From the NCBI RefSeq assembly GCF_028622095.1, contig NZ_CP115165.1:1091001-1155000 (forward strand): a DNA stretch of 64,000 nt. Direction: 5' to 3'. A program made the position numbers and the translations under genes. Under the pieces are notes generated by a model. That model was not told where the DNA came from. It searched no databases and saw nothing but the letters and a program-made list of their open reading frames with translations. This DNA is from Deinococcus aquaticus (lineage in GTDB: Bacteria > Deinococcota > Deinococci > Deinococcales > Deinococcaceae). Positions 31,461 to 41,777 of the stretch are shown here, piece by piece; the stretch's first letter is position 1; the number at the start of each line of letters is the position of its first letter.

Positions 31461-32678
31461 GTGACCCCTTCCACCCTGCCCCTGAGCGGCGTGCGCGTCG
31501 CGGATTTCACGCGGGTGCTGACGGGGCCGTTCTCGACCATGCTGCTGGGCGACCTGGGCGCGGACGTGATCAAGGTCGAGCCGCCGGGCGGGGACGACAC
31601 GCGCGCCTGGGGGCCGCCCTTTCAGTACGGTGCGGGAGGGGAGGGCCGCGAGAGCAGTTACTTCCTGAGCGTGAACCGGAACAAGCGCAGCCTGACCCTG
31701 GACCTGAAAGCCCCGGACGGTCTGGAGGCCGCGCGCCGCCTGATTGCCGGGAGTGACGTGCTGATCGAGAACTTCCGGCCCGGCACGCTGGAGCGCCTGG
31801 GCCTGGGCTGGGAGGCCCTGAGCGCCGCCCATCCGCGCCTGATCTACGCCAGCATCACGGGCTTCGGCCTGGATGGCCCGTACCGCGACCGGGCCGGGTA
31901 CGACGTGATCGCGCAGGGCATGGGCGGCATGATGAGTTACAACGGCGAGGCGGGCGGGCCGCCCCTGCGGGTGGGCGTGGCCGTGGCCGACGTGTTCGCC
32001 GGGTCGCTGGTCACGCAGGCGATCCTGGCCGCGCTGTACGCCCGCGAACGCACGGGGCGCGGCGAGCGGGTGGACGTGAACCTGCTGGAGAGCGTCGTGG
32101 CACTGGGCAGCTCACAGGTGGGCCGGTTCCTGGCGACGGGGGAGGTGCCCACTCCCACCGGGAACGACCACCGGTCCATCGTGCCGTACGGAACGTTCCC
32201 CTGCGCGGACGGTTTCGTGAACATTGCCGTGGGGAACGACGCACTGTGGCGGCGCTTCTGCGAGGCGCTGGACCTGACGGATCTGGGCACTGACACCCGC
32301 CTCGCCACGAACGAGGGCCGCGTGACGCACCGCGCGGACCTGGACGCCCGGATGCTGCCCGGACTGGCCCGCTATTCGCGGCAGGAGGTCATGGACCGCC
32401 TGGAACGTGCGGGCGTGCCGTGCGGCCCCGTGAACGACCTGGCCGAGGTCTTCGCGGACCCGCACGTGCAGGCGCGCGGCGTGGCCGTGACCGTCCCGCA
32501 CCCCACGCTGGGCGAGACGACCGTGACCAGCCCCCCCTGGCGTTTTGGGGGCGAGGCCCTGCCGGTGCGCCGCGCGCCGCCCACACCCGGCCAGCACACC
32601 ACCGAGATCCTGGCTGAACTGGGACTGCCAGGGCTGGCCGGATCTACGCCAGCCTCTCCAGAGCCCGCCTCAGATTGA
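31461..32678 (+). CDS. CoA-transferase family III (CaiB/BaiF)
   Basis: Family III enzymes move CoA between organic acids through an aspartyl-CoA intermediate. The 405-residue protein starts, by my choice, at the GTG of VTPSTLPLSGVRVADFTRVL. Landmarks are GPFSTMLLGDLGADVIKVE, NRNKRSLTLDLK, LIENFRPGTLERLGLG, ITGFGLDGPYRDRAGYD (the family's catalytic Asp lies downstream of the DxxDRAGYD-type motif) and GGPPLRVGVAVADVFAG. Substrates are not readable. The 3' end overlaps the opposing HD-domain gene by 35 bases. Confidence 0.88.
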   Translation: MTPSTLPLSGVRVADFTRVLTGPFSTMLLGDLGADVIKVEPPGGDDTRAWGPPFQYGAGGEGRESSYFLSVNRNKRSLTLDLKAPDGLEAARRLIAGSDVLIENFRPGTLERLGLGWEALSAAHPRLIYASITGFGLDGPYRDRAGYDVIAQGMGGMMSYNGEAGGPPLRVGVAVADVFAGSLVTQAILAALYARERTGRGERVDVNLLESVVALGSSQVGRFLATGEVPTPTGNDHRSIVPYGTFPCADGFVNIAVGNDALWRRFCEALDLTDLGTDTRLATNEGRVTHRADLDARMLPGLARYSRQEVMDRLERAGVPCGPVNDLAEVFADPHVQARGVAVTVPHPTLGETTVTSPPWRFGGEALPVRRAPPTPGQHTTEILAELGLPGLAGSTPASPEPASD

Positions 32679-33201
32679 CGCGCGCCGGGGCGTCCAGCGC
32701 CGCGAATTCCGGCGTGAGGTACAGCCGCTCGCGGCTCAGGAAGCCGTGCAGCACGGCAGCCCGCCCCGCCCGGTAGGCGTCCTCCGGAACGTGCGCGTAC
32801 TCGGCGCGGATGGCGCGGTCGTAGGCGTCGAAGGTGTCGGGGTCGGCACCCAGGATGCCCAGGTCGGCGTCCACGAACAGGGCTTCGGCCCGCGTGGTCG
32901 GGGGCGCGGTGTGGCGCGTGGCGAGAATCAGGTCCCGCACCTGCGCCTGCATGTCCACACTGGCGCCCTGTGCGGCCAGCCACGCGCCGAACACGTCCGC
33001 GCTGCGTTCCTCGTTGTCGGCGGCGCGCGGGTCGTAGATCAGGTCGTGCCCCCACGCCGCCAGTTCCAGTTCCGGCGTGAGCACGCCGCGCCCGTCCAGC
33101 GCCCGGATCAGGGACTGGACGTGCGCGGCGGTGTGGTAAGCGCGACCCGGCGCGTCGTAGAACGGCCGCGCGAAGGCCCCGGCGGCCGCCACGAGCGTCA
33201 T
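32644..33201 (-). CDS. HD-superfamily metal-dependent hydrolase
   Basis: The 185-residue protein has the HD pattern: RAYHTAAHVQSLIRAL near residue 20, AAWGHDLIYDPRAADNEERS near 48 (His-Asp pair) and LFVDADLGILGA near 107 (last metal Asp). It matches predicted HD phosphohydrolases of this length. Its stop lies inside the 3' end of the CoA-transferase. It lies four bases downstream of the ROK kinase on the same strand, so the two are probably cotranscribed. Confidence 0.88.
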   Translation of the reverse strand: MTLVAAAGAFARPFYDAPGRAYHTAAHVQSLIRALDGRGVLTPELELAAWGHDLIYDPRAADNEERSADVFGAWLAAQGASVDMQAQVRDLILATRHTAPPTTRAEALFVDADLGILGADPDTFDAYDRAIRAEYAHVPEDAYRAGRAAVLHGFLSRERLYLTPEFAALDAPARVNLRRALERLA

Positions 33202-33205
33202 GGGT

Positions 33206-34114
<909 letters not shown>

Positions 34115-34306
34115 GCTTGCTCCTGGGTCTGCTGTGAAATCGCGGTGGGACGGGGCTGACCCCACGGCTGGGAACGCTTCCAGTGGAGGCTCCCGGTGAG
34201 GTCCGGCTCCGGCCTGCCGGAACGGGGAAACGGGAAAGGTCAGCTCTGCGCCTTCAACTGTACCGCGCCGCCCAGGGCCGGAATTAAGGTCGCGGGCCGA
34301 CAGAAT

Positions 34307-34657
34307 TCACGTGCCTGAGCGGTCCGGACCCTCCGGGCGGACGGCAGCGGCGTTCCCGTCTGACTCCGGCCCGTCTGGTCCCGGCTCCCCGGACTCGGGT
34401 TCAAAGCCCAGCAGGTCCAGCGCCTCGGCCAGTTGCACCTCGGGCACGTACAGGCCCACGTCGCCCTGATACCCGCCCGTCTCGATCTCGATCACGGGAC
34501 TACCCATCGACCACTGGAACGGCGTGCGCACCACGCTGACCACCCCGCCGTCCATCAGGTTGCGCCGCCAGCCCTCCGCCATGATGCGCGGCAGGGTATC
34601 GATCCGCACCCACACGTCCCCCTGGTACAGCACCCGGTCCTCGTACGTGGCGCTCAC
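34307..34657 (-). CDS. Hypothetical protein
   Basis: A 116-residue protein beginning at a GTG that shares GTGA with the stop of the thioesterase gene. It reads SATYEDRVLYQGDVWVRI, LPRIMAEGWRRNLMDGGVVS and VGLYVPEVQLAEALDLLGFE, then an acidic, proline-rich tail of about 30 residues. No family recognised. Coupling to a thioesterase is the only clue to its role. Confidence 0.65.
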   Translation of the reverse strand: MSATYEDRVLYQGDVWVRIDTLPRIMAEGWRRNLMDGGVVSVVRTPFQWSMGSPVIEIETGGYQGDVGLYVPEVQLAEALDLLGFEPESGEPGPDGPESDGNAAAVRPEGPDRSGT

Positions 34658-35124
34658 GGCGTGGCCGCCCGCACCAGCACCGGCGCGATCCGCTCCGCGA
34701 AGCCCGGCGGAATCACAGCCGGGAGCCCCTGATCGTCCACGCGCACCTGCACGGACCGCGCGAACGCACACGGCACCCCGTCCGCCAGGATGCGGGCCAC
34801 GCCCGTCCAGCTGGTGCGGCCCACCCGCTCGATCAGCGTCTCGATCACGACCTCCTGCCCCAGCCGGATATCCCGCACGTAATCCAGTTCCAGCCGCGCC
34901 AGCACCGACCGGTCATCGGCGTCCCGCACCTCAAGCGCGCGTGACAGGTCCATGCGCGCCACCTCCAGAAACTCGGCGTACCGGGCGTTGTTCACGTGCC
35001 CCATGGCGTCCAGGTCGCCGTACCGCAACTGGATGGTCGTGCGGTGCGCGTCGCCCCAGTTCAGCGCGGGAATGCGCGTGGGGGAGGCCGCGCCCGCCGG
35101 GACCGCGTCAGTAGAAACCGTCAT
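34654..35124 (-). CDS. Hotdog-fold acyl-CoA thioesterase
   Basis: The 156-residue protein has the 4HBT-type hotdog motif LRYGDLDAMGHVNNARYAEF near residue 31, with the catalytic Asp (YGDLDAMGHVNN), and the beta-strand YVRDIRLGQEVVIET. It should hydrolyse acyl-CoA or acyl-ACP. TACACT lies six bases before the ATG with no ribosome binding site, fixing the start. The reading frame continues upstream into repeat copy D but that part is not coding. Confidence 0.9.
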   Translation of the reverse strand: MTVSTDAVPAGAASPTRIPALNWGDAHRTTIQLRYGDLDAMGHVNNARYAEFLEVARMDLSRALEVRDADDRSVLARLELDYVRDIRLGQEVVIETLIERVGRTSWTGVARILADGVPCAFARSVQVRVDDQGLPAVIPPGFAERIAPVLVRAATP

Positions 35125-35183
35125 GCTCCCAGTGTAGAGCGCCCTGTCCTGCCGGGTGCGCCGCCCCCCACGCAACTCACACT

Positions 35184-35319
35184 CATACGGACTCCGATTG
35201 AATGGCTTGCAAAGCCGTTCAATCCGAGCGGAGCGAGTAGGAGCCGAAGCGGGTTCCGGACGTGGAGTTGACAGATCGGTGGTCTTCCGATCTGTCGACG
35301 AAACAAACGGAATCCGTAT
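35184..35319 (+). repeat. Interspersed MITE-like repeat, copy D
   Basis: A 136-bp copy flanked by TCA on both sides instead of TGA. Hairpin 1 is GATTGAATGGCTT/AAGCCGTTCAATC. Hairpin 2 has a different stem from all other copies, GACAGATCGG/CCGATCTGTC, yet pairs perfectly. Confidence 0.9.
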
Positions 35320-35360
35320 CACCCATCCAACCGGGCGCGCCGCCCGCTATGCTGGCAGGC

Positions 35361-35762
35361 GTGACCGACCTTCCGCCTCCCCCCGTGCCGCCGGCCCGGG
35401 CGACGTGGTGGCAGCGAACCGAACGGCGTTTTCAGCGCCTGCAACGCCTGCCGCTGACCATGATGATCGCCAGTCTGCTGGCCGGACTGGGCATCGTGCA
35501 ACTGAGCTTCCAGCTGGTCAACTCGGCGTACCGCAGCGTCACCTGGAGCGCCCAGACCCGCGAGACCCTGGCCCGCACCGCCACCCTGGAACAGGACGTG
35601 CGTGTCCTTCAGGACGCCGTGAAAGCCCACCAGGACCCCACCTACCTGCGCGCCCTGGCCCGCTGCCGGGGCTTCGTCGCCGTGGGCGAGCGCGTCGTGG
35701 TCGCCAGCGACGCCCCGGAAACCCCGCCCGGCGAGAACTGCAAGGCCCTGCGCGTTCCGTAG
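35361..35762 (+). CDS. FtsB/DivIC-like septum formation initiator
   Basis: A 133-residue bitopic protein. A short cytoplasmic segment (about 38 residues, proline-rich) precedes one membrane helix (TMMIASLLAGLGIVQLSF), then a coiled coil (ARTATLEQDVRVLQDAVKAH) and a small distal motif ALARCRGFVAVGERVVV, like the ARExLGxVxPGE motif of FtsB/DivIC. Such proteins bridge early and late division proteins. TATGCT lies seven bases before the GTG start. An alternative is an unrelated single-pass protein. Confidence 0.6.
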   Translation: MTDLPPPPVPPARATWWQRTERRFQRLQRLPLTMMIASLLAGLGIVQLSFQLVNSAYRSVTWSAQTRETLARTATLEQDVRVLQDAVKAHQDPTYLRALARCRGFVAVGERVVVASDAPETPPGENCKALRVP

Positions 35763-35776
35763 AGGGGTGATGGTCA

Positions 35777-35825
35777 AAAGTTGATGGTTGATGGAAGGGA
35801 GACCCCTCTATCAACCATCGACTTT
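35777..35825. terminator. Bidirectional GATGG-type hairpin terminator
   Basis: AAAGTTGATGGTTGAT pairs with ATCAACCATCGACTTT with one mismatch, between two converging genes. It is built from the same GTTGATGG words as the hairpin at 27104-27193. Confidence 0.7.
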
Positions 35826-35834
35826 CAACGTCGT

Positions 35835-37154
<1,320 letters not shown>

Positions 37155-37196
37155 AGCGTAGTTTACGGCTGCCGCGCGGAATTCTGTCCCGCCGCG

Positions 37197-37664
37197 CTAC
37201 GAGGGATCGGGCGCGCTTTTCCAGTCGACTTTCGCGTGCGTGCCGTCGCAGTACGGTTTGTTGCTGCTCTGCCCGCAGCGGCACAGCGCGGCGCGGACTT
37301 CCCGCTGCTCGCCCTGCGGCGTTTCGATCACGAGGTTGCCCCGGATCATCAGCGGCCCGTCGGGCGTGGGGGTGACGGTGGTGGGTTCCTGCGGCATCTC
37401 GGCCTCCTGTTCGTGCTGGTCAGGCTGGTCGTGCAGGGCGTAGTGCAGCGCCCCGGTCGGGCAGGTGCGCACGACCGCCGCGACCGCCTGCGCCCCGGCG
37501 TTGGCGGGTTGAATCCAGGGCCGGCGGGCCGTATCGAACACGTCCGGCAGACCCTTTACGCAGTTGGCGACGTGCAGGCAGCGCCGCGCGTCGTAGTACA
37601 CGGTGACGCCCGGCGCGGTGTACGCCCGGCCCTGCGCGAGGTCCTCCTGGGTTGGCCTGGTCAT
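37197..37664 (-). CDS. Ferredoxin-like plus CDGSH iron-sulfur protein
   Basis: A 155-residue two-domain protein. Residues 20-75 resemble the divergent 4Fe-4S mono-cluster domain (YDARRCLHVANCVKGLPDVF and VVRTCPTGALHYAL). The C-terminus is a CDGSH zinc-finger-type 2Fe-2S domain: AALCRCGQSSNKPYCDGTH, with the three Cys and one His ligand. The two domains often occur together in bacteria and probably carry electrons. It overlaps the WYL regulator by four bases (ATGA), and TACACT lies five bases before its ATG, so it may also have its own promoter. Confidence 0.9.
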   Translation of the reverse strand: MTRPTQEDLAQGRAYTAPGVTVYYDARRCLHVANCVKGLPDVFDTARRPWIQPANAGAQAVAAVVRTCPTGALHYALHDQPDQHEQEAEMPQEPTTVTPTPDGPLMIRGNLVIETPQGEQREVRAALCRCGQSSNKPYCDGTHAKVDWKSAPDPS

Positions 37665-38617
37665 GCCCCAGTGTACGCAAGTTGCGCCTCGCAGCGCTGC
37701 GCGAGCCGCCGGAACTCGGCGTGCAGCTGTGGCGGGCTGTCCACCCGGAACGGGCAGTCCAGGCCCAGCAGGAACGCCGCGAAACTGCCCAGCGAGTCCC
37801 GGCGGGTGGTCAGGCGGGTGCCCCGACCCTCGGCGCGCAGCTCCGCACCCCACACGGACACCCGGCCGCGCAGGTCCCCGGGTGGGCAGTCCAGCCACAC
37901 GCTCACGTCGAAGGCGGCGGGGGCCTGCCGCGCCGCGTGCAGGAACGCCGCCGCGTCGAAGTCCGTGGGGGGCGTGAAGCTCTGCGGGCAGACGGTCAGG
38001 TCGCTCATGCGGTCCAGCCGGAACGACCGCAGCGCGCCGCGCAGGTGGCAGTGCGCGGCGGCGTACCAGCGGCCGTCCAGGTGCACCACGCGGTACACGT
38101 CCGCCTGCCGGGGCGTGGGGGGCACGTCCGGCGCGGCGTACGTGAAGGCCACCCGGCGGCCGTCGCGCACGGCGCGCAGCAGCGCGGCCAGCAGGTGCGC
38201 GTCGGTGCTGACCACCCACGGCGAGGTCTCCATCTGCACGCCGTCCTCCAGGGCCTGCACGTCGGCGCGCAGCGCGGCCGGCAGCGTACGGGCCAGTTTC
38301 GCGGCGGCGGCCCCGGCGGCGGGGGCCAGGGCGTGCAGGCCCAGGTGACGCAGGGTGCGCAGGCCCAGCGCGGCAGCCAGCGCCTCCTCGGGCGTGAACA
38401 TCAGGGGCGGCAGGCGGAAGCCGGGTTTCAGGCGGTACGCGCCGCCCACACCCCGGCGGCCCTCGACGGGAATCCCGAGATCCTGAAGCCGCGCCACGTA
38501 GCGCTGCACGGTGCGCGCACTGACTTCCAGCCGGCGGGCGAGTTCCGCGCCGCTGACCTCCTCGTGGGCCTGGAGGAGTTCCAGCACGGTCAGCACCCGC
38601 ATGCTTGGGTCGTACAT
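37661..38617 (-). CDS. HTH-WYL transcriptional regulator
   Basis: The 318-residue protein has an N-terminal DeoR/HTH-11 helix-turn-helix (VSGAELARRLEVSARTVQRY near residue 21) and a wing GVGGAYRLKPG, then a WYL-type ligand domain with VYRVVHLDGRWYAAAHCHLR near residue 180 and SFRLDRMSDLTV. WYL domains bind nucleic acids or nucleotides. TAGACT lies six bases before the ATG. It diverges from three DinB-family genes and is coupled to the iron-sulfur gene downstream. Confidence 0.92.
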   Translation of the reverse strand: MYDPSMRVLTVLELLQAHEEVSGAELARRLEVSARTVQRYVARLQDLGIPVEGRRGVGGAYRLKPGFRLPPLMFTPEEALAAALGLRTLRHLGLHALAPAAGAAAAKLARTLPAALRADVQALEDGVQMETSPWVVSTDAHLLAALLRAVRDGRRVAFTYAAPDVPPTPRQADVYRVVHLDGRWYAAAHCHLRGALRSFRLDRMSDLTVCPQSFTPPTDFDAAAFLHAARQAPAAFDVSVWLDCPPGDLRGRVSVWGAELRAEGRGTRLTTRRDSLGSFAAFLLGLDCPFRVDSPPQLHAEFRRLAQRCEAQLAYTGA

Positions 38618-38649
38618 GTCCTGAGTCTAATCGGAATAAGCGTCACGTT

Positions 38650-38696
38650 CTGACGGGAATCTGGATTATGCTGTATACAGATTCAACCCCAGGAGG
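38650..38696 (+). promoter_or_regulatory. Promoter and candidate operator of the DinB genes
   Basis: A plausible CTGACG-N18-TATACA promoter is overlaid by the palindrome CTGTATACAG (38671-38680) and by the wider inverted repeat AATCTG-N14-CAGATT (38658-38683). AGGAGG follows at 38691. The divergent WYL regulator is the obvious candidate to bind here. Confidence 0.55.
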
Positions 38697-38704
38697 TTTC
38701 ACTC

Positions 38705-39190
38705 ATGACCGTACCCGATCCCGTGTCTGCCGCCGCTGTCATGTCCATCCCCGACTTCATCATCCACTGGCAGGGCCACCGCGCCCTGACCCGCCGCGTC
38801 ATCGAGACCTTCCCGGAAGATCAACTCTTCAGCTTCAGCCTGGGCGGCATGCGGCCCTTCGGCGTGCAGGCCACCGAGATCCACCTCGTGGACGCCATGA
38901 CCGTCACCGCCCTGCGCAGCGGCGAGTGGCCCGAACCCGACTGGACGACCGGCCCTGGCACGAAGGCCGACCTACTGGCCGCCTGGGACGCTGTCAGCGC
39001 CGACCTCGCCGAGCACGGCCCCCACACTGACTCTGCCTTCTTCACCCGGGTGCACGCGCTGCCGTGGGGCGAGATGCCCGGCTGGGTCGCCGCGATCTAC
39101 GCCGTGGACAACGAGATCCACCACCGCGCGCAGGGGTACGTCTATCTGCGTGCACTGGGTACCGAGCCCCCCGCCTTCTACGAGCGCTGA
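38705..39190 (+). CDS. DinB/YfiT-family putative metalloenzyme 1
   Basis: A 161-residue four-helix-bundle protein. The DinB metal site should use three His: one in ATEIHLVDAM near residue 60 and two in DNEIHHRAQGYVYLRALG near 139-143. Members act as thiol transferases (bacillithiol S-transferase type) or are damage-induced with unknown function. AGGAGG lies eight bases before the ATG. First gene of a three-gene DinB cluster. Confidence 0.9.
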   Translation: MTVPDPVSAAAVMSIPDFIIHWQGHRALTRRVIETFPEDQLFSFSLGGMRPFGVQATEIHLVDAMTVTALRSGEWPEPDWTTGPGTKADLLAAWDAVSADLAEHGPHTDSAFFTRVHALPWGEMPGWVAAIYAVDNEIHHRAQGYVYLRALGTEPPAFYER

Positions 39191-39195
39191 GTGCC

Positions 39196-39765
39196 GTGAA
39201 CCCAGCCACGCTGTACGACCACCTGACCCGCGCCCGGCGCGACCTGCTGACCACGCTGCACGCCACGCCGGACGGGGTGCTGCGCGCGCCCCTGCTGCGC
39301 GGCGAACGCTTCCACTCCATCCTGGACCTGCTTCTGCACACCGCCGAGGTCGAGGACGGCTGGATTCACGGGGACTTCCAGGGCCTGCCGATGCTGCAGG
39401 AGGGTTTCCCGGAGGTGTTCTCGCTTCCGGCCGGCCCCGGTACGACCCTCAGCCTGAGTGCCATCGAGGCTTACTGGGCCGCCGTGGAGCTGGGCACCCG
39501 CGCGTACCTGGGTGACCTGCAAGGCGCCGACCTGACCCGCACCGTCACGCTGGACGACTGGCCCGAGGGACACCGCCAGTTCACCCTGGAAGGCCTGATC
39601 TGGCACGTCCTGCTGCACGAGGTGAGGCACACCGCGCAGATCGCCGCGCTGCTGCGCACCCAGGGAATTAAACCCCCGCAGCTGGACCTGCTGTTCTACC
39701 TCCCGGCGCTGGAGACCGGTCGGTCCGCCGCCCCCTTCGTGAACCCACTTCCGGAGGACGCATGA
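39196..39765 (+). CDS. DinB-family putative metalloenzyme 2
   Basis: A 189-residue protein starting at GTG five bases after gene 1. The His ligands appear in ILDLLLHTAEVEDGWIHGDF near residue 47 and WHVLLHEVRHTAQIAALLR near 141-146, the DinB pattern. It has a C-terminal extension of about 25 residues. Cotranscribed with gene 1. Confidence 0.9.
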   Translation: MNPATLYDHLTRARRDLLTTLHATPDGVLRAPLLRGERFHSILDLLLHTAEVEDGWIHGDFQGLPMLQEGFPEVFSLPAGPGTTLSLSAIEAYWAAVELGTRAYLGDLQGADLTRTVTLDDWPEGHRQFTLEGLIWHVLLHEVRHTAQIAALLRTQGIKPPQLDLLFYLPALETGRSAAPFVNPLPEDA

Positions 39766-39878
39766 CTCCTGCTCCCATCCCCCCGCGCCCCCAGACGGCC
39801 CTGGCGCCCATCTGGCTGCCACCGCTGAACCCCGCGCCGCAGCGGCCCGCGCCACGCATCCGCTGCCAGCTTCCCTGA
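39762..39878 (+). CDS. Possible 38-residue proline-rich peptide
   Basis: An ATG sharing ATGA with the stop of DinB gene 2 opens 38 codons beginning MTPAPIPPRPQTALAPIWLP and ending RCQLP. The overlap suggests coupling, but no ribosome binding site is evident and the composition is what GC-rich non-coding DNA would give. The remaining gap to 39949 holds only a CATGCT box and the GGAGG of the next gene. Confidence 0.25.
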   Translation: MTPAPIPPRPQTALAPIWLPPLNPAPQRPAPRIRCQLP

Positions 39879-39948
39879 CAGCGCTGGCCCCGGGTGTCAT
39901 GCTGGGCAGGACCACCCCACAGACCTTTCCCCGTTTCCCGGAGGCCCC

Positions 39949-40482
39949 ATGACCCACCAGACGCCCGACCTGACCCTGCTGCTCGAATCCTTCCGCCGTA
40001 ACGCCCGCGTGAACGACGCGCTGCTGGTTGCCCTGACCACCCCGGACTTCGACCTGAGCGACGGCCGGGGCGGCTGGACGGTCGAGCGGCACCTGCGGCA
40101 CATGGCCACGTTCCGGGTGGGCTGGCTGTGGAACATGAGCCGCGACCACGCCATGCCCCTACTGAACCCGGACGAACTGGACGCGGACGGCGACCCGCAG
40201 TGGCGCTGGGCAAACGCGCCCGCCACGGCTCTGCCGGAGGCCCTGGCTGCCGGGGACGCCGCTGCCATCGCCGCCGTGCAGGCGCACCGTGCGTCCGGGG
40301 AGCCCTTCGCGGACCCCTGGAACGAGGGCACGTACCGCAGCGACCCGGCGCACTTCCTGATGCACACCATCGTGCACGACAGCCACCACCGTGGGCAGGT
40401 CATGAGCCTGCTGCGCCAGGGTGGGCGCACCCCGGAGCAGATGGACGCCCTGGATGACCACTGGAGCATCTGGCGCGAGTAG
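39949..40482 (+). CDS. DinB-family putative metalloenzyme 3
   Basis: A 177-residue protein with His ligands in TVERHLRHMATFRVGWLWNM near residue 45 and HTIVHDSHHRGQVMSLLRQG near 142-148. GGAGG lies four bases before the ATG. The C-terminal DALDDHWSIWRE is typical of DinB proteins. A terminator follows, so the cluster ends here. Confidence 0.92.
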   Translation: MTHQTPDLTLLLESFRRNARVNDALLVALTTPDFDLSDGRGGWTVERHLRHMATFRVGWLWNMSRDHAMPLLNPDELDADGDPQWRWANAPATALPEALAAGDAAAIAAVQAHRASGEPFADPWNEGTYRSDPAHFLMHTIVHDSHHRGQVMSLLRQGGRTPEQMDALDDHWSIWRE

Positions 40483-40510
40483 ACGGCCCCGTTCGGTGGC
40501 CCCGTCAGTC

Positions 40511-40542
40511 GAAGGCCCCCTGCCTTACCGGAGGGGGCCTTC
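40511..40542. terminator. Bidirectional terminator
   Basis: GAAGGCCCCCT/AGGGGGCCTTC, an 11-bp perfect stem with a 10-base loop, lies between the converging DinB gene 3 and ccdA. Confidence 0.8.
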
Positions 40543-40568
40543 ACACCTGAACTCCGTCTGCGGGGCCG

Positions 40569-41303
40569 TCAGGGCACCTGCTGCTGCAACTGCCGCTGCA
40601 CGGCGTCCGTCTCCTCCAGGAAGGTCAGTTGTTGCAGGGCGGGCAGGCGGTCGACCAGCAGGGTCTGCACCTGCCGGTCCACGCCGAACACCATGCCCAC
40701 CGCGAACACCACCAGCACCGCGCCGAACACCTGTTGCAGCTCTCCCAGGCGGCCCAGCAGCGCCGGGCGGTGCAGCAGCCGCCGGCCGCCCAGCATCACG
40801 CCCAGCATGGGCACGGCCACCCCCACGGCGTACGCGAGGGTCGCGGCGAACGCGAAGCCTGTCACCTGCCCGCTCAGGGCCAGGGTGGTCACGCTTGCCA
40901 GGATCGGGCCGACGCAGGGGGTCCACACGACGCCCAGCGTCACGCCGACCAGCACGCCACCCAGGAAGCCATCCCGGTCACCGGGGCGGCGCTGCGGCAG
41001 GGCGCGGCTCATGGCCAGCTCAAAGCGGTGTTGCAGCCACGGCACGGCCAGCGTCAGGCCGAAGGTCAGCAGCAGCGCCACCGCTCCGTAGCGGATCACG
41101 TCCGGGCTGAGGTTCAGGGCGCTCACCACGCTCGCCAGGAACAGCGTGAGCAGCACGAACGACCCGATGAACCCGGTGATGATCCCGGCGGGCCGCGCGC
41201 GCCCGCCGACCGTGCCGGACAGCAGCACGGGCAGCACCGGCAGCACGCACGGGGACAGGACCGTCAGCAGTCCCCCCAGGAACGCGACGAGCAGCAGCAG
41301 CAC
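40569..41303 (-). CDS. ccdA: CcdA-type cytochrome c biogenesis / thiol transporter
   Basis: CcdA passes electrons from cytoplasmic thioredoxin to extracytoplasmic thiols. The 244-residue membrane protein has six helices and the two redox motifs LLTVLSPCVLPVLPVL near residue 18 and VVWTPCVGPILASV near 125. It begins three bases after the stop of the thioredoxin-like gene, forming an operon that delivers reducing power outside the membrane. Confidence 0.95.
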   Translation of the reverse strand: MLLLLVAFLGGLLTVLSPCVLPVLPVLLSGTVGGRARPAGIITGFIGSFVLLTLFLASVVSALNLSPDVIRYGAVALLLTFGLTLAVPWLQHRFELAMSRALPQRRPGDRDGFLGGVLVGVTLGVVWTPCVGPILASVTTLALSGQVTGFAFAATLAYAVGVAVPMLGVMLGGRRLLHRPALLGRLGELQQVFGAVLVVFAVGMVFGVDRQVQTLLVDRLPALQQLTFLEETDAVQRQLQQQVP

Positions 41304-41306
41304 GGC

Positions 41307-41717
41307 TTACTTCCGGGTGTTCGCGAGAATCTGATCGAGCTTCCCGCCCGCCCATTTCTTCAGGGCCTTGCCGTCCCTGTCCACCAGCACGAAGGTGTGC
41401 TGGTACGTGATGCCGTACATCTTCTTCAGCGCGCCTTCCCGGTCGTAGTCTGTTTTGAAGATGGTCACGTTCGCCGGGATCTTCCCGAGGTTCCGGGTGA
41501 TGTCGGCGTCGGCGGCGCGGCAGTTCGGGCACCACGACGCCGCGAAGAACAGGACGCGCTGGGTGCCCTGCGCGGCGTCGAAGGCCAGTTTGCTGTACGG
41601 CACGTACCGCTCACTGGCGGGCGCGGCCGCCTTGGTGGCGGCCAAGCCGGGTGCGTTCACGGTGGCGAGGGTGGTGGCGATCAGGGCGGCAGACAGCAGG
41701 GTGCGGGTACGGTTCAT
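41307..41717 (-). CDS. Secreted thioredoxin-like protein
   Basis: A 136-residue protein with a signal peptide (RTLLSAALIATTLATVNAPG, cleavage near LAA) and a thioredoxin fold with active site FFAASWCPNCRAADADI near residue 62. The cis-Pro loop of classical thioredoxins is replaced by YQHTFVLVDRDG. GGAGG precedes the ATG by eight bases; TACCCT lies upstream. It is the likely partner of CcdA. Confidence 0.92.
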   Translation of the reverse strand: MNRTRTLLSAALIATTLATVNAPGLAATKAAAPASERYVPYSKLAFDAAQGTQRVLFFAASWCPNCRAADADITRNLGKIPANVTIFKTDYDREGALKKMYGITYQHTFVLVDRDGKALKKWAGGKLDQILANTRK

Positions 41718-41777
41718 GGTGGGACCTCCAGTCAGGGTACGGGCGGGCGGGGCGGAAGGTTCAACGGGGCCGGACGG

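Noticed and set aside
34654..35322. Thioesterase start far upstream inside repeat copy D
   Set aside because: The upstream part of the frame is translated repeat DNA; a -10 box and ATG at 35124 give a protein of normal family length.
35262..35360. Upstream start for the FtsB-like gene
   Set aside because: That start lies within repeat copy D; the TATGCT box and GTG at 35361 are better supported.
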